Positions 9,057 through 18,154 of a stretch of 64,000 nucleotides of DNA are shown in pieces. The number at the start of each line of letters is the position of its first letter. The stretch's first letter is position 1. Source of the stretch: Paraburkholderia aspalathi (GTDB lineage: Bacteria > Pseudomonadota > Gammaproteobacteria > Burkholderiales > Burkholderiaceae); assembly GCF_900116445.1 (NCBI RefSeq), contig NZ_FPBH01000006.1, forward strand, positions 62,001 through 126,000, read 5' to 3'. The notes below the pieces were generated by a model. That model was given only the letters and a program-made list of their open reading frames with translations. It was not told the origin of the DNA and searched no databases. The translations under genes and the position numbers were made by a program.

Positions 9057-9713
9057 GGCCTTTCCTTGTTCTGGCTTTGGTGCCTTTCCTTGCTTTGTTA
9101 GTGGTCTATTAGCGTTGCCCCTGTGCGGGGCGGCACCTACTTCTCTTTGCTGCTGCAAAGAGAAGTAGGCAAGAGAAAGCAGCTCAAACCGCTAATGCTA
9201 AGTGGGCACCGTGGTCTGCAGCGGGTAGTGGTGCGACTGGAATCTGGGTTCGTGCCCCTGCACGTGCTTGTGACAAGGGAGTCATACTTCCGGCGGCGCT
9301 GCGCGCGCCGAAGAGTACTTCATAAAACCATCCGTTCACTCAGGCCTACCCCACTCGCAATCGCTGCCTTCACATCGAGCGCCTAGCACGCGCCACTAAC
9401 TAATCAAGCACCTCGCCGAGGCGAAGCCGACGGCCCCCACAAACCTCAACCGAAGCCCGTGGTTTCCCATGCATACCCGTCCGCGACGCACGTAGTGCGG
9501 AGTGGGAGCTGATGACTCCTTTGTCACTAACGCTGAATGTGAGAGAACACGGATTCCAGTCGCACCACTACCCGCAGCAGACCACGGTGCCCACTTAGCA
9601 GGGGCTTCTAGCCGCTTTCTTTTGCCTACTTTTCTTTGCGGCGGCAAAGAAAAGTAGGTGCCCCCCCGCACAGGGGGAACGCTAATAAACCAAAAGCAAA
9701 TCAAGGAAAGGCC
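9057..9713. repeat. Composite repeat 1: two ~240-bp inverted arms around a spacer
   Basis: The outer ends are GGCCTTTCCTTG (9057-9068) and its complement (9702-9713). Each arm carries a GC box (CCCCTGTGCGGGG), a long hairpin and a run ending near GTGACAAGGGAGTCAT. The left hairpin has arms 9136-9150 and 9155-9169; the right has arms 9625-9639 and 9644-9658; each is a 15-bp perfect stem with a 4-nt loop. The spacer contains GCCTCG-like and CCGAGGCGAAGCCGACGGC sequence, also found in the copy at 38.7-39.3 kb. No transposase or convincing protein is encoded; ORFs here are by-products of the repeat. It separates the GMC gene from mmsA. I do not recognise a named family. Confidence 0.85.
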
Positions 9714-9760
9714 AAAGCCCCAAGAACCCTGACAAAAAGCGCCGCAAAGGCAAAAAAAGT

Positions 9761-11299
9761 CTACTTCGCTACTGGCATAGTGAACTCAGCCCCCTTCCCG
9801 ATGCTATCGGGCCACCTCTGCATGATGCTTTTATAGCGAGTATAGAAGCGCACGCCTTCTTCCCCATACGCATGGTGATCCCCGAAGAGGGACTTCTTCC
9901 ACCCACCAAAAGAATGCCAAGCCATCGGCACAGGAATCGGCACATTAATCCCCACCATCCCAATCTGGATCTGCCGCGAAAACGCCCGGGCCACGCCACC
10001 GTCAGAGGTGAACAACGACACCCCATTAGCAAACTCGTTAGCGTTAATCAGCTCAACAGCAGAAGCAAAATCCGGCACCCGCACAACACACAACACCGGA
10101 CCGAAAATCTCCTCGCGATAAATCTTCATATCGGTCGAGACATCATCAAACAACGTGCCGCCGAGAAAGAATCCCTTCTCATGCCCAGCCACCTGATGGC
10201 CACGCCCATCGACCACCAGCTTCGCACCCGCCGCAACGCCGGCATCGATATAACCGGCCACTTTCTCGCGATGCGCCGCCGTCACCAACGGCCCCATCTC
10301 GGCTTCCGATTCCATGCCGTTCAGAATCTTCAGGCTCTTCACGCGCGGTGTCAGTCGCTCGATCAGTTCATCGGCTATATGCCCGACCGCAACCGCCACC
10401 GAAATCGCCATGCACCGCTCGCCGGCGGAACCATACGCAGCGCCAATCAACGCGTCGACCGCCTGATCGAGATCCGCGTCCGGCATCACCACGAGGTGAT
10501 TCTTCGCCCCGCCCAAAGCCTGCACGCGCTTGCCGTGCTTCGTGCCTTCCGTATAGATGTATTCGGCAATCGGCGTCGAACCGACAAACGACAACGCGCT
10601 CACCTCGGGATGTACGAGCAACGCATCCACCGCCACCTTGTCGCCATGCACGACGTTGAACACGCCGTCCGGCAACCCGGCTTCCTTGAACAATTCAGCA
10701 AGACGGTTCGATGCCGACGGATCACGCTCCGATGGCTTCAGCACGAACGTGTTGCCGCATGCGATCGCCACCGGGAACATCCAGCACGGCACCATCATCG
10801 GAAAATTGAACGGCGTAATGCCGGCAACCACGCCCAGCGGCTGGCGCAGATTCCAGTTGTCGATGCCGCCGCCGATCTGGTCGGTGAAGTCGGTCTTCAG
10901 CAGATTCGGAATGCCGCACGCAAACTCGACGATCTCGATGCCGCGCATCACCTCGCCCTTCGCATCGGAAAACACCTTGCCGTGCTCGCGCGTGATCAAT
11001 TCCGCCAGTTCGTCATGGTGACGGTCGAGCAATTCCTTGAACTTGAACAGCACGCGCGCCCGCTTGATCGGCGCGGTTTCGCTCCATGCAGGAAACGCAG
11101 CACTGGCGGCAGCGACCGCCGCATCCACCTCAGCGACGCTCGCCAGCGGCACGCGTGCGCTCACGCTGCCAAGCGCGGGATTGAAGACGTCAGCGAAGCG
11201 GCCGCTCGTTCCCTCGACCATCTTGCCGTTGATGAAATGGGTCAGCGCGCGTGCGCTCGTCTCGCTCCGGACAGCCTCGTCCTGATATGTCTCGCTCAT
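9761..11299 (-). CDS. mmsA: Methylmalonate-semialdehyde dehydrogenase (CoA-acylating)
   Basis: A 512-residue aldehyde dehydrogenase that converts methylmalonate or malonate semialdehyde plus CoA and NAD+ to propionyl- or acetyl-CoA, in valine, beta-alanine or inositol breakdown. It shows the oxyanion motif TPFNFPMM, the general-base region LGGAKNH and the catalytic Cys in GSAGERCMA, which is typical of MMSDH. An AGGAC ribosome site precedes the ATG at 11299. A LysR gene is divergent. The last 100 bases, nearest the repeat, use T/G-rich codons, unlike the body of the gene. Confidence 0.93.
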   Translation of the reverse strand: MSETYQDEAVRSETSARALTHFINGKMVEGTSGRFADVFNPALGSVSARVPLASVAEVDAAVAAASAAFPAWSETAPIKRARVLFKFKELLDRHHDELAELITREHGKVFSDAKGEVMRGIEIVEFACGIPNLLKTDFTDQIGGGIDNWNLRQPLGVVAGITPFNFPMMVPCWMFPVAIACGNTFVLKPSERDPSASNRLAELFKEAGLPDGVFNVVHGDKVAVDALLVHPEVSALSFVGSTPIAEYIYTEGTKHGKRVQALGGAKNHLVVMPDADLDQAVDALIGAAYGSAGERCMAISVAVAVGHIADELIERLTPRVKSLKILNGMESEAEMGPLVTAAHREKVAGYIDAGVAAGAKLVVDGRGHQVAGHEKGFFLGGTLFDDVSTDMKIYREEIFGPVLCVVRVPDFASAVELINANEFANGVSLFTSDGGVARAFSRQIQIGMVGINVPIPVPMAWHSFGGWKKSLFGDHHAYGEEGVRFYTRYKSIMQRWPDSIGKGAEFTMPVAK

Positions 11300-11388
11300 G
11301 TTCTTGTCCTCTTCCTATGAAGGTCTTCCGCCCACCGCGAACGGCGTGATGAACGCAAGCGTACGGCGCTTCGGGGCGACAAATCCAA

Positions 11389-11401
11389 TGAGTAATGCTC
11401 A
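11389..11401. promoter_or_regulatory. LysR-type T-N11-A box between mmsA and its regulator
   Basis: TGAGTAATGCTCA is an interrupted dyad (TGAG/CTCA) with the T-N11-A form bound by LysR proteins. It sits in the 133-bp divergent region and probably serves both promoters. The assignment rests on position and shape only. Confidence 0.4.
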
Positions 11402-11432
11402 ACTGCGCTATAAGGCGAGCTAATATCAGGAT

Positions 11433-12332
11433 ATGGATCTGACTCTGCTACGGGCGTTCGTCACCGTGGCACGCGAGGGCAACCTCACGCGTGCCGCAGT
11501 GCAGCTTCACCTGACCCAACCCGCCGTCAGCCTGCAAATCAAGCATTTGCAGGAGACGCTCGGCGTGACGCTGTTCACGCGGACCTCGCACGGGCTTTCG
11601 CTGACCCGAGACGGTCAGGCCCTCCTGCCCCACGCCGAACGCGCCTTAGGCGCCGCGAGCGACGTTCAGCGTGCGGCGGCGTCGCTGCGCCACGAAGTGC
11701 GCGGTCGTTTGCGGATCGGCACGATTCTCGATCCGGCGTTTCTGCGCCTCGGCGGCTTTCTCAAGCAACTGGTGGAAACCTGGCCGCGCATCGAAACGGC
11801 CTTGCGCCACGGGATGTCGGGCTGGGTGCTCGAACAGGTTCGTGCCGGTGAACTGGATGTGGGTTACTACATCGGCCTGCCATCCGATGACGATGCCCGC
11901 GACGGCGCTGCCTTTCATGCCGTCACGCTCACGCACTTCCAGTACCGCGTGCTGGCGCCGGCGGGCTGGAAAGATCGCGTGAAGGGCGCGCGCGACTGGC
12001 GTTCGCTCGCCGCACTGCCATGGATCTGGACGCCGCCTGCGTCCGCGCACAACAGGTTGTTGTCGCGCTGCTTTGGTGAGGCCGGCGTCAAACCGATTAA
12101 GGTGGCGGAAGTGGATCAGGAGCCGTCGATGCTCGATCTGGTCAAATCAGGTGTCGGTCTGACGCTCGCGCGCGATGCCACCGCAATTGCCGAAGCACAT
12201 GCACACGCGTTGACCATTGTTGAAGGCGTCACCGTGCCGACCCAGCTCAGCTTCATCACGCTCGCCGAGCGCAAGGACGAACCAGCGATCGCCGCGGCGT
12301 TGAAGCTGATCGAGCAGCAATGGGCGACTTGA
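11433..12332 (+). CDS. LysR-family transcriptional regulator, probable regulator of mmsA
   Basis: A 299-residue LTTR. The N-terminal winged helix is clear (LRAFVTVAREGNLTRAA, then LTQPAVSLQIKHLQE), followed by a periplasmic-binding-like effector domain (residues ~90-295). It is divergent from mmsA, the classic arrangement for an LTTR and its target, so it probably senses a valine-pathway or semialdehyde-related metabolite. In Pseudomonas the mmsA regulator is of the AraC class, so this is a different solution if the link is right. Confidence 0.88.
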   Translation: MDLTLLRAFVTVAREGNLTRAAVQLHLTQPAVSLQIKHLQETLGVTLFTRTSHGLSLTRDGQALLPHAERALGAASDVQRAAASLRHEVRGRLRIGTILDPAFLRLGGFLKQLVETWPRIETALRHGMSGWVLEQVRAGELDVGYYIGLPSDDDARDGAAFHAVTLTHFQYRVLAPAGWKDRVKGARDWRSLAALPWIWTPPASAHNRLLSRCFGEAGVKPIKVAEVDQEPSMLDLVKSGVGLTLARDATAIAEAHAHALTIVEGVTVPTQLSFITLAERKDEPAIAAALKLIEQQWAT

Positions 12333-12706
12333 GGACGGCGTCAAGGCCGGCGCGGACCCATGCCTGAGGGCACCACGGTCGCAAGGGCGATATGAGCTGC
12401 TCTCATGACAGCCGCGCACCATGCGACCGATTGTCATCTCTCCGCGTGCCCTCGCAGACCGCTTTCGGCTGGTGGCGTAAGCAGAGCAAGCTCGCAGGCG
12501 GTCAATCGAGGTTCGCCTCGAAGCCCGCATTTGCTGGCCTCGTCATCTGAAACCACACCGTCACGCACTTTTTGTTAGATTGAGGGTTCGCGCTCACGCG
12601 CCGGCCCCGCATCGTTTCTGTTCCGTCTGACTTCGTCCTTCCCGGCAGCTTCGCCCCGGCACCACCGGAAGCTGCCGACCACGCCATCCTTCGACAGGAG
12701 CCTGAC
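12333..12706. other. Intergenic region with no recognised gene
   Basis: A 374-bp gap between the LysR gene and the CYTH gene. I see no hairpin with a U tract and no credible ORF. The right end must hold the promoter of the CYTH gene, whose start has a CAGGAG ribosome site at about 12697. Confidence 0.4.
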
Positions 12707-13243
12707 ATGGCACGCAACATTGAAATCAAAGCCCGCGCCCAGCATTTCGAACAACTGCGTGAACGCGCCGCGAAGCTTGCGCCGGATGCGCCGCTGATCT
12801 TCCGCCAGCAGGACTTTTTCTACGACGTGCCGCGTGGCCGCCTGAAGCTGCGCCAGTTCGACGACGGCACGCCGGCCGAACTGATCTTCTACCAACGCGA
12901 CGACCGGGATGGCCCGAAGGCGTCGTATTACACGCGCAGCCCGGTGACCAACCCTGAAGCAATGCACGCGCTGCTCGCCACGGCGCTGACCACGCGTGGC
13001 ATCGTCACGAAGGAACGTCACGTTTATCTGACGGGACGTACGCGGATCCATCTGGATCGCGTCGACGGTCTCGGCGACTTTGTCGAGCTCGAAGTGCTGC
13101 TAGCTCAGGACGACGACGAAGAAGGCGGCCACGCCGAAGCACACGCGATGTTCCAGACCCTCGGCGTACCGGAATCGGACCTGGTTGCGGTGGCTTATGT
13201 GGATTTGTTGAGCCCGAACACCGAGCCGAAGCAGGCTGCGTAA
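12707..13243 (+). CDS. CYTH-domain protein (class IV adenylate cyclase / thiamine-triphosphatase-like)
   Basis: A 178-residue protein starting with ARNIEIKAR, the ExExK-type metal- and phosphate-binding signature of the CYTH superfamily, followed by alternating charged strands (KLRQ, ELIFYQRDD, HLDRVDGLGDFVELEV) that form the tunnel. Members bind triphosphates and act as class IV adenylate cyclases, thiamine triphosphatases or inorganic triphosphatases. The sequence does not decide between them. A strong CAGGAG site precedes the ATG. It stands alone, convergent with the lrp-type gene. Confidence 0.85.
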   Translation: MARNIEIKARAQHFEQLRERAAKLAPDAPLIFRQQDFFYDVPRGRLKLRQFDDGTPAELIFYQRDDRDGPKASYYTRSPVTNPEAMHALLATALTTRGIVTKERHVYLTGRTRIHLDRVDGLGDFVELEVLLAQDDDEEGGHAEAHAMFQTLGVPESDLVAVAYVDLLSPNTEPKQAA

Positions 13244-13332
13244 AACCTAAGCATCAAGGGTCGCGGCGACGTCAATACAGAAGCCGCGGTCCTTCATACC
13301 CCCAACGCCAGAAAGTCCAGGAAGCCCCCGCA

Positions 13333-13824
13333 TCAAACGGCGGCCGCCCCCGGCGACAGATGGGCGAGCGGCAACGGCCCATTACGCTTGAAGGTGGTCA
13401 ACACGATATTGGAGCGCACGCTGTCGACGCCCGGCACACGCATCAATTTCTTCATCACGAACGTCGACAGATAGTTCAGATCGGGCGCGACAATGCGCAG
13501 CAGATAATCGGCGTCGCCGACCACCGCGTGGCATTCCAGTACTTCCGGCAGCACCTCGATCTGTTGCTGGAACTGCTCGATGATTGAGTCGCCGTGATGC
13601 TTCAACTTCAGACTCGTAAAAGCCGTTACGCCGAGCCCGAGTTTTTCCGGGCGCAGCACGACGCGGTAGCCGTCCACCACACCCACCTGCTCGAGGCGCT
13701 GCAAGCGCCGCCCAATCTGCGACGGTGACAGCGGCACCTGCTCAGCCAATTGCTGATGCGTGGCCCGGCCGAAGCGCTGAAGCACGTCCAGCAGCGCGAG
13801 ATCGAAGTGATCGAGTTCTAACAT
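13333..13824 (-). CDS. Lrp/AsnC-family transcriptional regulator
   Basis: A 163-residue regulator with an N-terminal helix-turn-helix (LLDVLQRFGRATHQQLA, LSPSQIGRRLQRLEQ) and a C-terminal RAM ligand-binding domain containing HAVVGDADYLLRIV. It is divergent from phhA with 148 bp between the starts. This places it as the likely phenylalanine- or tyrosine-responsive regulator of phenylalanine hydroxylation, a role known for Lrp-type proteins next to phhA in betaproteobacteria. Confidence 0.9.
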   Translation of the reverse strand: MLELDHFDLALLDVLQRFGRATHQQLAEQVPLSPSQIGRRLQRLEQVGVVDGYRVVLRPEKLGLGVTAFTSLKLKHHGDSIIEQFQQQIEVLPEVLECHAVVGDADYLLRIVAPDLNYLSTFVMKKLMRVPGVDSVRSNIVLTTFKRNGPLPLAHLSPGAAAV

Positions 13825-13972
13825 GATTTATTTCCGCATTGAATCGGCAATTGATGCACGATTATTGCATATTGACACACCATAACGCCAACATTGCGCC
13901 CACTCCGCACGCCTACCGCTCTACACTTGCATCACCGTTTCAACTCGCAAACACCGTAGAGCGCGCAGCATC

Positions 13973-14863
13973 ATGTCCACCGCCAACACCGCCAAACTCA
14001 AAGAGCAATTCGACGCCGGCCTCGAAACCCGCGCCGACTTCACCATCGACCAGCCGACCGAGCGCTACGGCGCGGTCGACCACGCTGTATGGCAGCAGCT
14101 CTATGCACGCCAGACTGCGTTGCTCAAGGGCCGTGTGTGCGACGAGTTTCTGGCAGGCGTCGACTGTATCGGCATGCCGCACGACCGTGTGCCCTCATTC
14201 GACGAAATCAACGCCAGGCTAACGCCCGCGACGGGCTGGCAAATCGTCGCCGTGCCCGGACTGGTGCCCGACCAGGTGTTCTTCGAGCATCTGGCGAATC
14301 GCCGTTTTCCGGTGACATGGTGGATGCGCCGCCCCGACCAACTCGATTATCTGCAGGAACCGGACTGTTTTCACGATCTGTTCGGCCACGTACCGCTGCT
14401 GATCAATCCGGTGTTCGCGGACTACATGCACGCGTACGGCCGCGCGGCGCTTGCCGCCAATGATGCCGGCGCCCTGCCGCTGCTTGCCCGGCTCTACTGG
14501 TACACCGTCGAGTTCGGCCTGATCCGCGACGCGGCGAGTCCTAACGGCGTGAAGATCTATGGCGCGGGCATCGTCTCAAGCAAAGGCGAGACGCTCTACA
14601 GCCAGCAAAGCGCGGCGCCGAACCGGCTCGGCTTCGACCTCGAACGCGTGATGCGCACGCGCTATCGCATCGACACGTTCCAGAAAACCTACTTCGTGAT
14701 CGACGACTTCGCGCAGTTGTTCGGCGTCGCGCAAACCGACTTCGCCCCGCTGCTCGCCAAGCTGGCTGCAGAGCCCGCGTTCGCGGCAGGCGACGTGCTC
14801 GAGCAAGATCGCATGATCACGCGCGGCTCGCAGGAAGGCTGGCAAGCCGACGGCGATATCTGA
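13973..14863 (+). CDS. phhA: Phenylalanine 4-monooxygenase
   Basis: A 296-residue cytoplasmic, monomeric-type aromatic amino acid hydroxylase that makes tyrosine from phenylalanine using O2 and tetrahydropterin. The iron ligands are visible: two His in FHDLFGHVPLL and the Glu in WYTVEFGLI. There is no regulatory ACT domain, as usual for bacterial enzymes. phhB follows 103 bp downstream, and a divergent Lrp gene is the probable regulator. Confidence 0.96.
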   Translation: MSTANTAKLKEQFDAGLETRADFTIDQPTERYGAVDHAVWQQLYARQTALLKGRVCDEFLAGVDCIGMPHDRVPSFDEINARLTPATGWQIVAVPGLVPDQVFFEHLANRRFPVTWWMRRPDQLDYLQEPDCFHDLFGHVPLLINPVFADYMHAYGRAALAANDAGALPLLARLYWYTVEFGLIRDAASPNGVKIYGAGIVSSKGETLYSQQSAAPNRLGFDLERVMRTRYRIDTFQKTYFVIDDFAQLFGVAQTDFAPLLAKLAAEPAFAAGDVLEQDRMITRGSQEGWQADGDI

Positions 14864-14966
14864 CAACACGGCCTGAGCAGGCCGGCAGCAGGCTGATGCC
14901 ATCCGTGAAAAAATAGCGGATAGGCACGCCTGCCGGCGCGCCTGTTCAGATCAACGAGGTAGCACC

Positions 14967-15257
14967 ATGATTAGCAAACTGACTTCCGAAGAACGCGCCA
15001 CGCAAGTGGCTGAACTGCACGGCTGGCAAGCCGTGGCGGGCCGCGACGCGATCCAGCGCCACTTCAAGTTCGCCGACTTCAACGAAGCATTCGGCTTCAT
15101 GACGCGCGTGGCGATCAAGGCGCAGGAAATGGATCACCATCCGGAATGGTTCAACGTGTACAACAAGGTGGAAATCACCTTGTCGACGCACGAAGCCAAT
15201 GGCTTGACCGAGCGAGACATTAAATTGGCACGATTTATCGACAGTATTACTGCGTAA
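14967..15257 (+). CDS. phhB: Pterin-4a-carbinolamine dehydratase
   Basis: A 96-residue PCD/DCoH protein that recycles the 4a-hydroxytetrahydropterin produced by PhhA. The active-site region [17 protein letters not shown] has the family's paired His, and the later [13 protein letters not shown] is typical. A GAGG site precedes the ATG. It forms the phhAB unit with the hydroxylase upstream. Confidence 0.95.
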   Translation: MISKLTSEERATQVAELHGWQAVAGRDAIQRHFKFADFNEAFGFMTRVAIKAQEMDHHPEWFNVYNKVEITLSTHEANGLTERDIKLARFIDSITA

Positions 15258-15351
15258 TACAAGCGATCAGATGCCTCGATGCACCCCGCATCGCGCGATT
15301 TGACGGTAATGAAAGGGCATTGCAGGCAATCCGGCGCCCAAACCTTCAGTT

Positions 15352-15576
15352 CTACAGGCTATTATTAAGGCGCACGTAAGAATCCCACGCAAGCCTCGCA
15401 AACCCGTCTAAACGATCCGGTGATAGCGTGTGCTGACGCTGTACAATCATCAGCGCATACGGCTTGGAGAGCGCGCTTGCCTCCTTGCACAGAACGAGTT
15501 CGTCGCCGCTCGAAGGTGAGCGGGCGCGCCAGAAGTTGATCGCGGCTTCCAGTTCGTGGATCGTTATCTCGGACAT
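15352..15576 (-). CDS. DUF3717 small protein
   Basis: A 74-residue protein beginning MSEITIHELEAAINFWRAR, the conserved opening of DUF3717, a short alpha-helical family found in Burkholderiales. The reading frame stays open to 15789, but homology begins at this ATG, and upstream sequence is an 11-bp tandem repeat. It is convergent with phhB and divergent from the two-component genes. Function is unknown. Confidence 0.75.
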   Translation of the reverse strand: MSEITIHELEAAINFWRARSPSSGDELVLCKEASALSKPYALMIVQRQHTLSPDRLDGFARLAWDSYVRLNNSL

Positions 15577-15583
15577 GACTTCG

Positions 15584-15649
15584 TGGTCACTCAGTGGCTG
15601 CTTGATGGCTACTTCATGGCTGCTCGATAGCTGTCTCGTGGCTGCCTGG
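15584..15649. repeat. 11-bp direct repeats, about six units, upstream of a response regulator
   Basis: Units start at 15584, 15595, 15606, 15617, 15628 and 15639, each 11 bp. The consensus is TGGCTGCTCGA with variation (TGGTCACTCAG, TGGCTGCTTGA, TGGCTACTTCA, TAGCTGTCTCG, TGGCTGCCTGG). The array ends 100 bp before the response-regulator ATG and 8 bp before the DUF3717 ATG on the other strand. OmpR/PhoB-class regulators bind direct repeats with an 11-bp period, so this could be an autoregulatory site; that is inference. Confidence 0.55.
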
Positions 15650-15749
15650 TGCCAGTTCGGCACGGCCACGCGGCACGCTGCCTGTGCAGCAGGCGCCCCG
15701 GCGAACCGCTTGCCCAAACGCCTAAAACCATTGTACTTGAGCGAAATCC

Positions 15750-16436
15750 ATGCGACTCCTTCTGATCGAAGATGACCGCCCCATCGCACGCGGCATCCAA
15801 AGTAGTCTCGAACAAGCCGGCTTCACCGTCGACATGGTCCATGACGGCATTTTCGCCGAACAGGCCCTCACCCAAAACCGCCACGAACTGGTGATTCTAG
15901 ATCTGGGCCTGCCCGGTATCGACGGCATGACGCTGCTCGCGCGCTTTCGTCAGAGCAATCGTCACACGCCGGTGATCATCCTCACCGCGCGCGACGAGTT
16001 GAACGACCGCGTGCAAGGCCTGAATTCCGGCGCGGACGACTACATGCTGAAGCCGTTCGAACCCACCGAACTCGAAGCGCGCATCCGCGCCGTGATGCGC
16101 CGCAGCGGCCCGCATGGCGACATGCCGCGTCCGGAAGTGTCGTTGGGCGGTGTGCGTCTGTCAGGCGTCGATCGCCGCATTTTCAACGACGACAAGCCGC
16201 TCGAGCTGTCGCCGCGTGAATTCGCGGTGCTCGAAATGCTGCTGCTGCGCCACGGCCGCGTGGTCAGCAAGGCTCAGTTGCAAGACCATCTGACGCACTT
16301 CGGCGGCGATCTCGGCGATACCGCGATCGAAGTCTATGTGCACCGGGTGCGCAAAAAGCTCGAAAACTGCCGTGTCGAAATCGTCACGGTGCGTGGCTTC
16401 GGTTACCTGTTGCAGGAAATCCGTCAGGCCGCATAA
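15750..16436 (+). CDS. OmpR-family response regulator (TctD-like)
   Basis: A 228-residue regulator. The receiver domain (1-~118) has the acidic pair in LLIEDD, the phosphoacceptor Asp in VILDLGLPGIDGM (residue ~51) and the Lys in LKPFEPTELEARI. The C-terminal winged helix (~130-225) contains LSPREFAVLEML and IEVYVHRVRKKL. The partner kinase starts 143 bp downstream. Sequence and partner resemble the TctDE (tricarboxylate) and QseB/PmrA branches. No transporter gene is adjacent, so the signal is unknown. Confidence 0.93.
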   Translation: MRLLLIEDDRPIARGIQSSLEQAGFTVDMVHDGIFAEQALTQNRHELVILDLGLPGIDGMTLLARFRQSNRHTPVIILTARDELNDRVQGLNSGADDYMLKPFEPTELEARIRAVMRRSGPHGDMPRPEVSLGGVRLSGVDRRIFNDDKPLELSPREFAVLEMLLLRHGRVVSKAQLQDHLTHFGGDLGDTAIEVYVHRVRKKLENCRVEIVTVRGFGYLLQEIRQAA

Positions 16437-16579
16437 TCGTTGCAAGGGCCGCAATCTGAATTGCGGCCTGACAGCGCCGGGCCGGCGCCGCGCACTCGGT
16501 GCGCAATTCGCCGGCGTCCGGCGAATTTTCACGGTGCTACGGTGCTCTACGCCGTTGCTCCTTTCCCGCGCGTTCGATC

Positions 16580-18082
16580 ATGCCCCAGCCGGCCGCCAAT
16601 AGTCTGCGCCGCACGCTGCTGCGGCGCCTCGCTGCTCCCCTTTCGCTGCTCGCCCTGATGAGCGGCCTGATCGCTTACTGGCTGGCGTGGCAGTACACGC
16701 AGCATGTGGTCGACCGCTCGCTCGCCGATCTCGCCACCGCGATCTCCAAACAGATCCAGATTGCCGGCCCCGACGCCAAGGTGACGGTGCCGCCGCTCGC
16801 GCAAGCCATGTTCTCCGATCCGGTCGAACAACTCGTCTATCGGATCAGCAACGGCGAAACCGAAATCGCCGGCGACCACAACCTGCCGCTGCAAGGCACC
16901 AGCGTGCGGCGCATGCATTACGCGTACGTTTTCGAAACGCAGCACCAAGGCGTGACGGTGCGCGTGGCCCAGGTGCGCGTCGATCAGCCCACCGGCAATC
17001 CAATCGTCGTCGAAGTGGGTCAGCCGGTACATCACCGGTTTCAGATCGCCGCCGAGTTTCTGGTCGCCATCATGATGCCACTGCTGTTGCTGCTGCTGGC
17101 GGGCTGGGTCATCGTGTGGCGGGTCGTCAATCAGCAGCTCAATCCACTCACCGATCTCGCTGATTCGCTCAACCGGCAGACCCACACGTCGCTCGAACCG
17201 GTGGACGAGACCTATGTTCCGGTTGAAATCCGGCCGCTCACGGGCGCGTTGAACGCGCTGCTCGATCGTCTGAAAACTGCCCTCGACGGCCAGCGCAAAT
17301 TCATCGCCGACGCCGCGCATCAGTTGCGCACGCCGCTCACTGCCGTCAAGCTGCACGCGGAACAGGCGGCGGTGGCGCGTGACCCGCAGCAAACGCTCGC
17401 CGCGGTCCGTGAACTACGCGCGGCGGCCGACCGCGCCGTGCGGCTGTCGAACCAGTTGCTTTCGCTGGCGCGCGCGGAGCCGGGCGAACAGGCGGCACGT
17501 TTCGTCACCGTGGATATGGCCGCGCTCGCTTTCGATACAGGTGCGGAATGGGTGCCTCGTGCGTTGACTTTCCACGTCGACCTCGGCTTCCAGCGCCTCG
17601 ACGATCCGGGCAACGATCAACCGCTGATGGCGCGCGGCAATCCCGTGCTGCTGCACGAAGTAATCGCCAATCTGCTGGATAACGCGCTCAAGTACGTGCC
17701 GCCTTCGCGTTTTGATGGCGGCCGCATCACCGTAACGGTGTCGCAAACCGCGATCGACAATCTGCGCATGGCCGAGATCGTCGTCGAAGACAACGGGCCG
17801 GGCGTGCCGCTCACACAGCAAGCCGATCTGTTCAAACGATTCTTCCGCGGCGACGGTCAGAGCGACGCCGGTGTGGACAGCGGCGCCGGCCTCGGTCTCG
17901 CGATCGTTCACGACATCATGGTGCTGCATCACGGCAGCGTGCATTACGAAGATGCGCCGGAAGGCGGTGCGCGCTTTATTGTGCGCATTCCGCTGATACC
18001 GATCAGCGTGCAGCAAGAAGTCGAACCCGAGGTGCGGCGTCCGGCAAAAAAATCGGCGCACTCGGCGCCGATCGATATCTGA
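16580..18082 (+). CDS. Sensor histidine kinase (TctE-like)
   Basis: A 500-residue inner-membrane kinase. TM1 lies near residues 20-40, a periplasmic sensor of ~110 residues follows (resembling the 2CSK_N domain of TctE), then TM2 (LLLLLLAGWVIVWRVV). The H-box is FIADAAHQLRTPLTA, the N-box NLLDNALKYVPP, G1 VEDNGPGVP and G2 GAGLGLAIVHDIM. I start at the ATG at 16580, where membrane topology begins; an in-frame ATG at 16499 would add 27 residues without obvious function. It phosphorylates the regulator encoded just upstream. Confidence 0.92.
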   Translation: MPQPAANSLRRTLLRRLAAPLSLLALMSGLIAYWLAWQYTQHVVDRSLADLATAISKQIQIAGPDAKVTVPPLAQAMFSDPVEQLVYRISNGETEIAGDHNLPLQGTSVRRMHYAYVFETQHQGVTVRVAQVRVDQPTGNPIVVEVGQPVHHRFQIAAEFLVAIMMPLLLLLLAGWVIVWRVVNQQLNPLTDLADSLNRQTHTSLEPVDETYVPVEIRPLTGALNALLDRLKTALDGQRKFIADAAHQLRTPLTAVKLHAEQAAVARDPQQTLAAVRELRAAADRAVRLSNQLLSLARAEPGEQAARFVTVDMAALAFDTGAEWVPRALTFHVDLGFQRLDDPGNDQPLMARGNPVLLHEVIANLLDNALKYVPPSRFDGGRITVTVSQTAIDNLRMAEIVVEDNGPGVPLTQQADLFKRFFRGDGQSDAGVDSGAGLGLAIVHDIMVLHHGSVHYEDAPEGGARFIVRIPLIPISVQQEVEPEVRRPAKKSAHSAPIDI

Positions 18083-18109
18083 CTTTGTAGTCGGTTGACG
18101 TACTGCCAC

Positions 18110-18152
18110 GGGCTGCCTTGAGTTCACTTACGTTCAACTCAGACAGCCCGCG
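18110..18152. terminator. Hairpin between convergent kinase and SET genes
   Basis: CGGGCTG...GAGTT (from 18110) pairs imperfectly with AACTCAGACAGCCCG (ending 18152), with a bulge, in the 72-bp gap between convergent genes. It could end both transcripts, but the U tract is weak. Confidence 0.5.
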
Positions 18153-18154
18153 TT

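Noticed and set aside
9123..9704. Short ORFs inside composite repeat 1 (9123-9386 and 9396-9704) and the one in the solo copy (48019-48225)
   Set aside because: They share RGGTYFSL.PQRKVGKRK-like sequence only because they are the same repeat translated; they lack ribosome sites and the solo copy reads another frame.
9872..11320. 482-codon plus-strand ORF opposite mmsA
   Set aside because: Antisense shadow of a clear aldehyde dehydrogenase; no ribosome site or recognisable fold.
15577..15789. N-terminal extension of the DUF3717 gene
   Set aside because: Family similarity begins at the ATG at 15576; the upstream frame translates an 11-bp tandem repeat and overlaps the response-regulator start.
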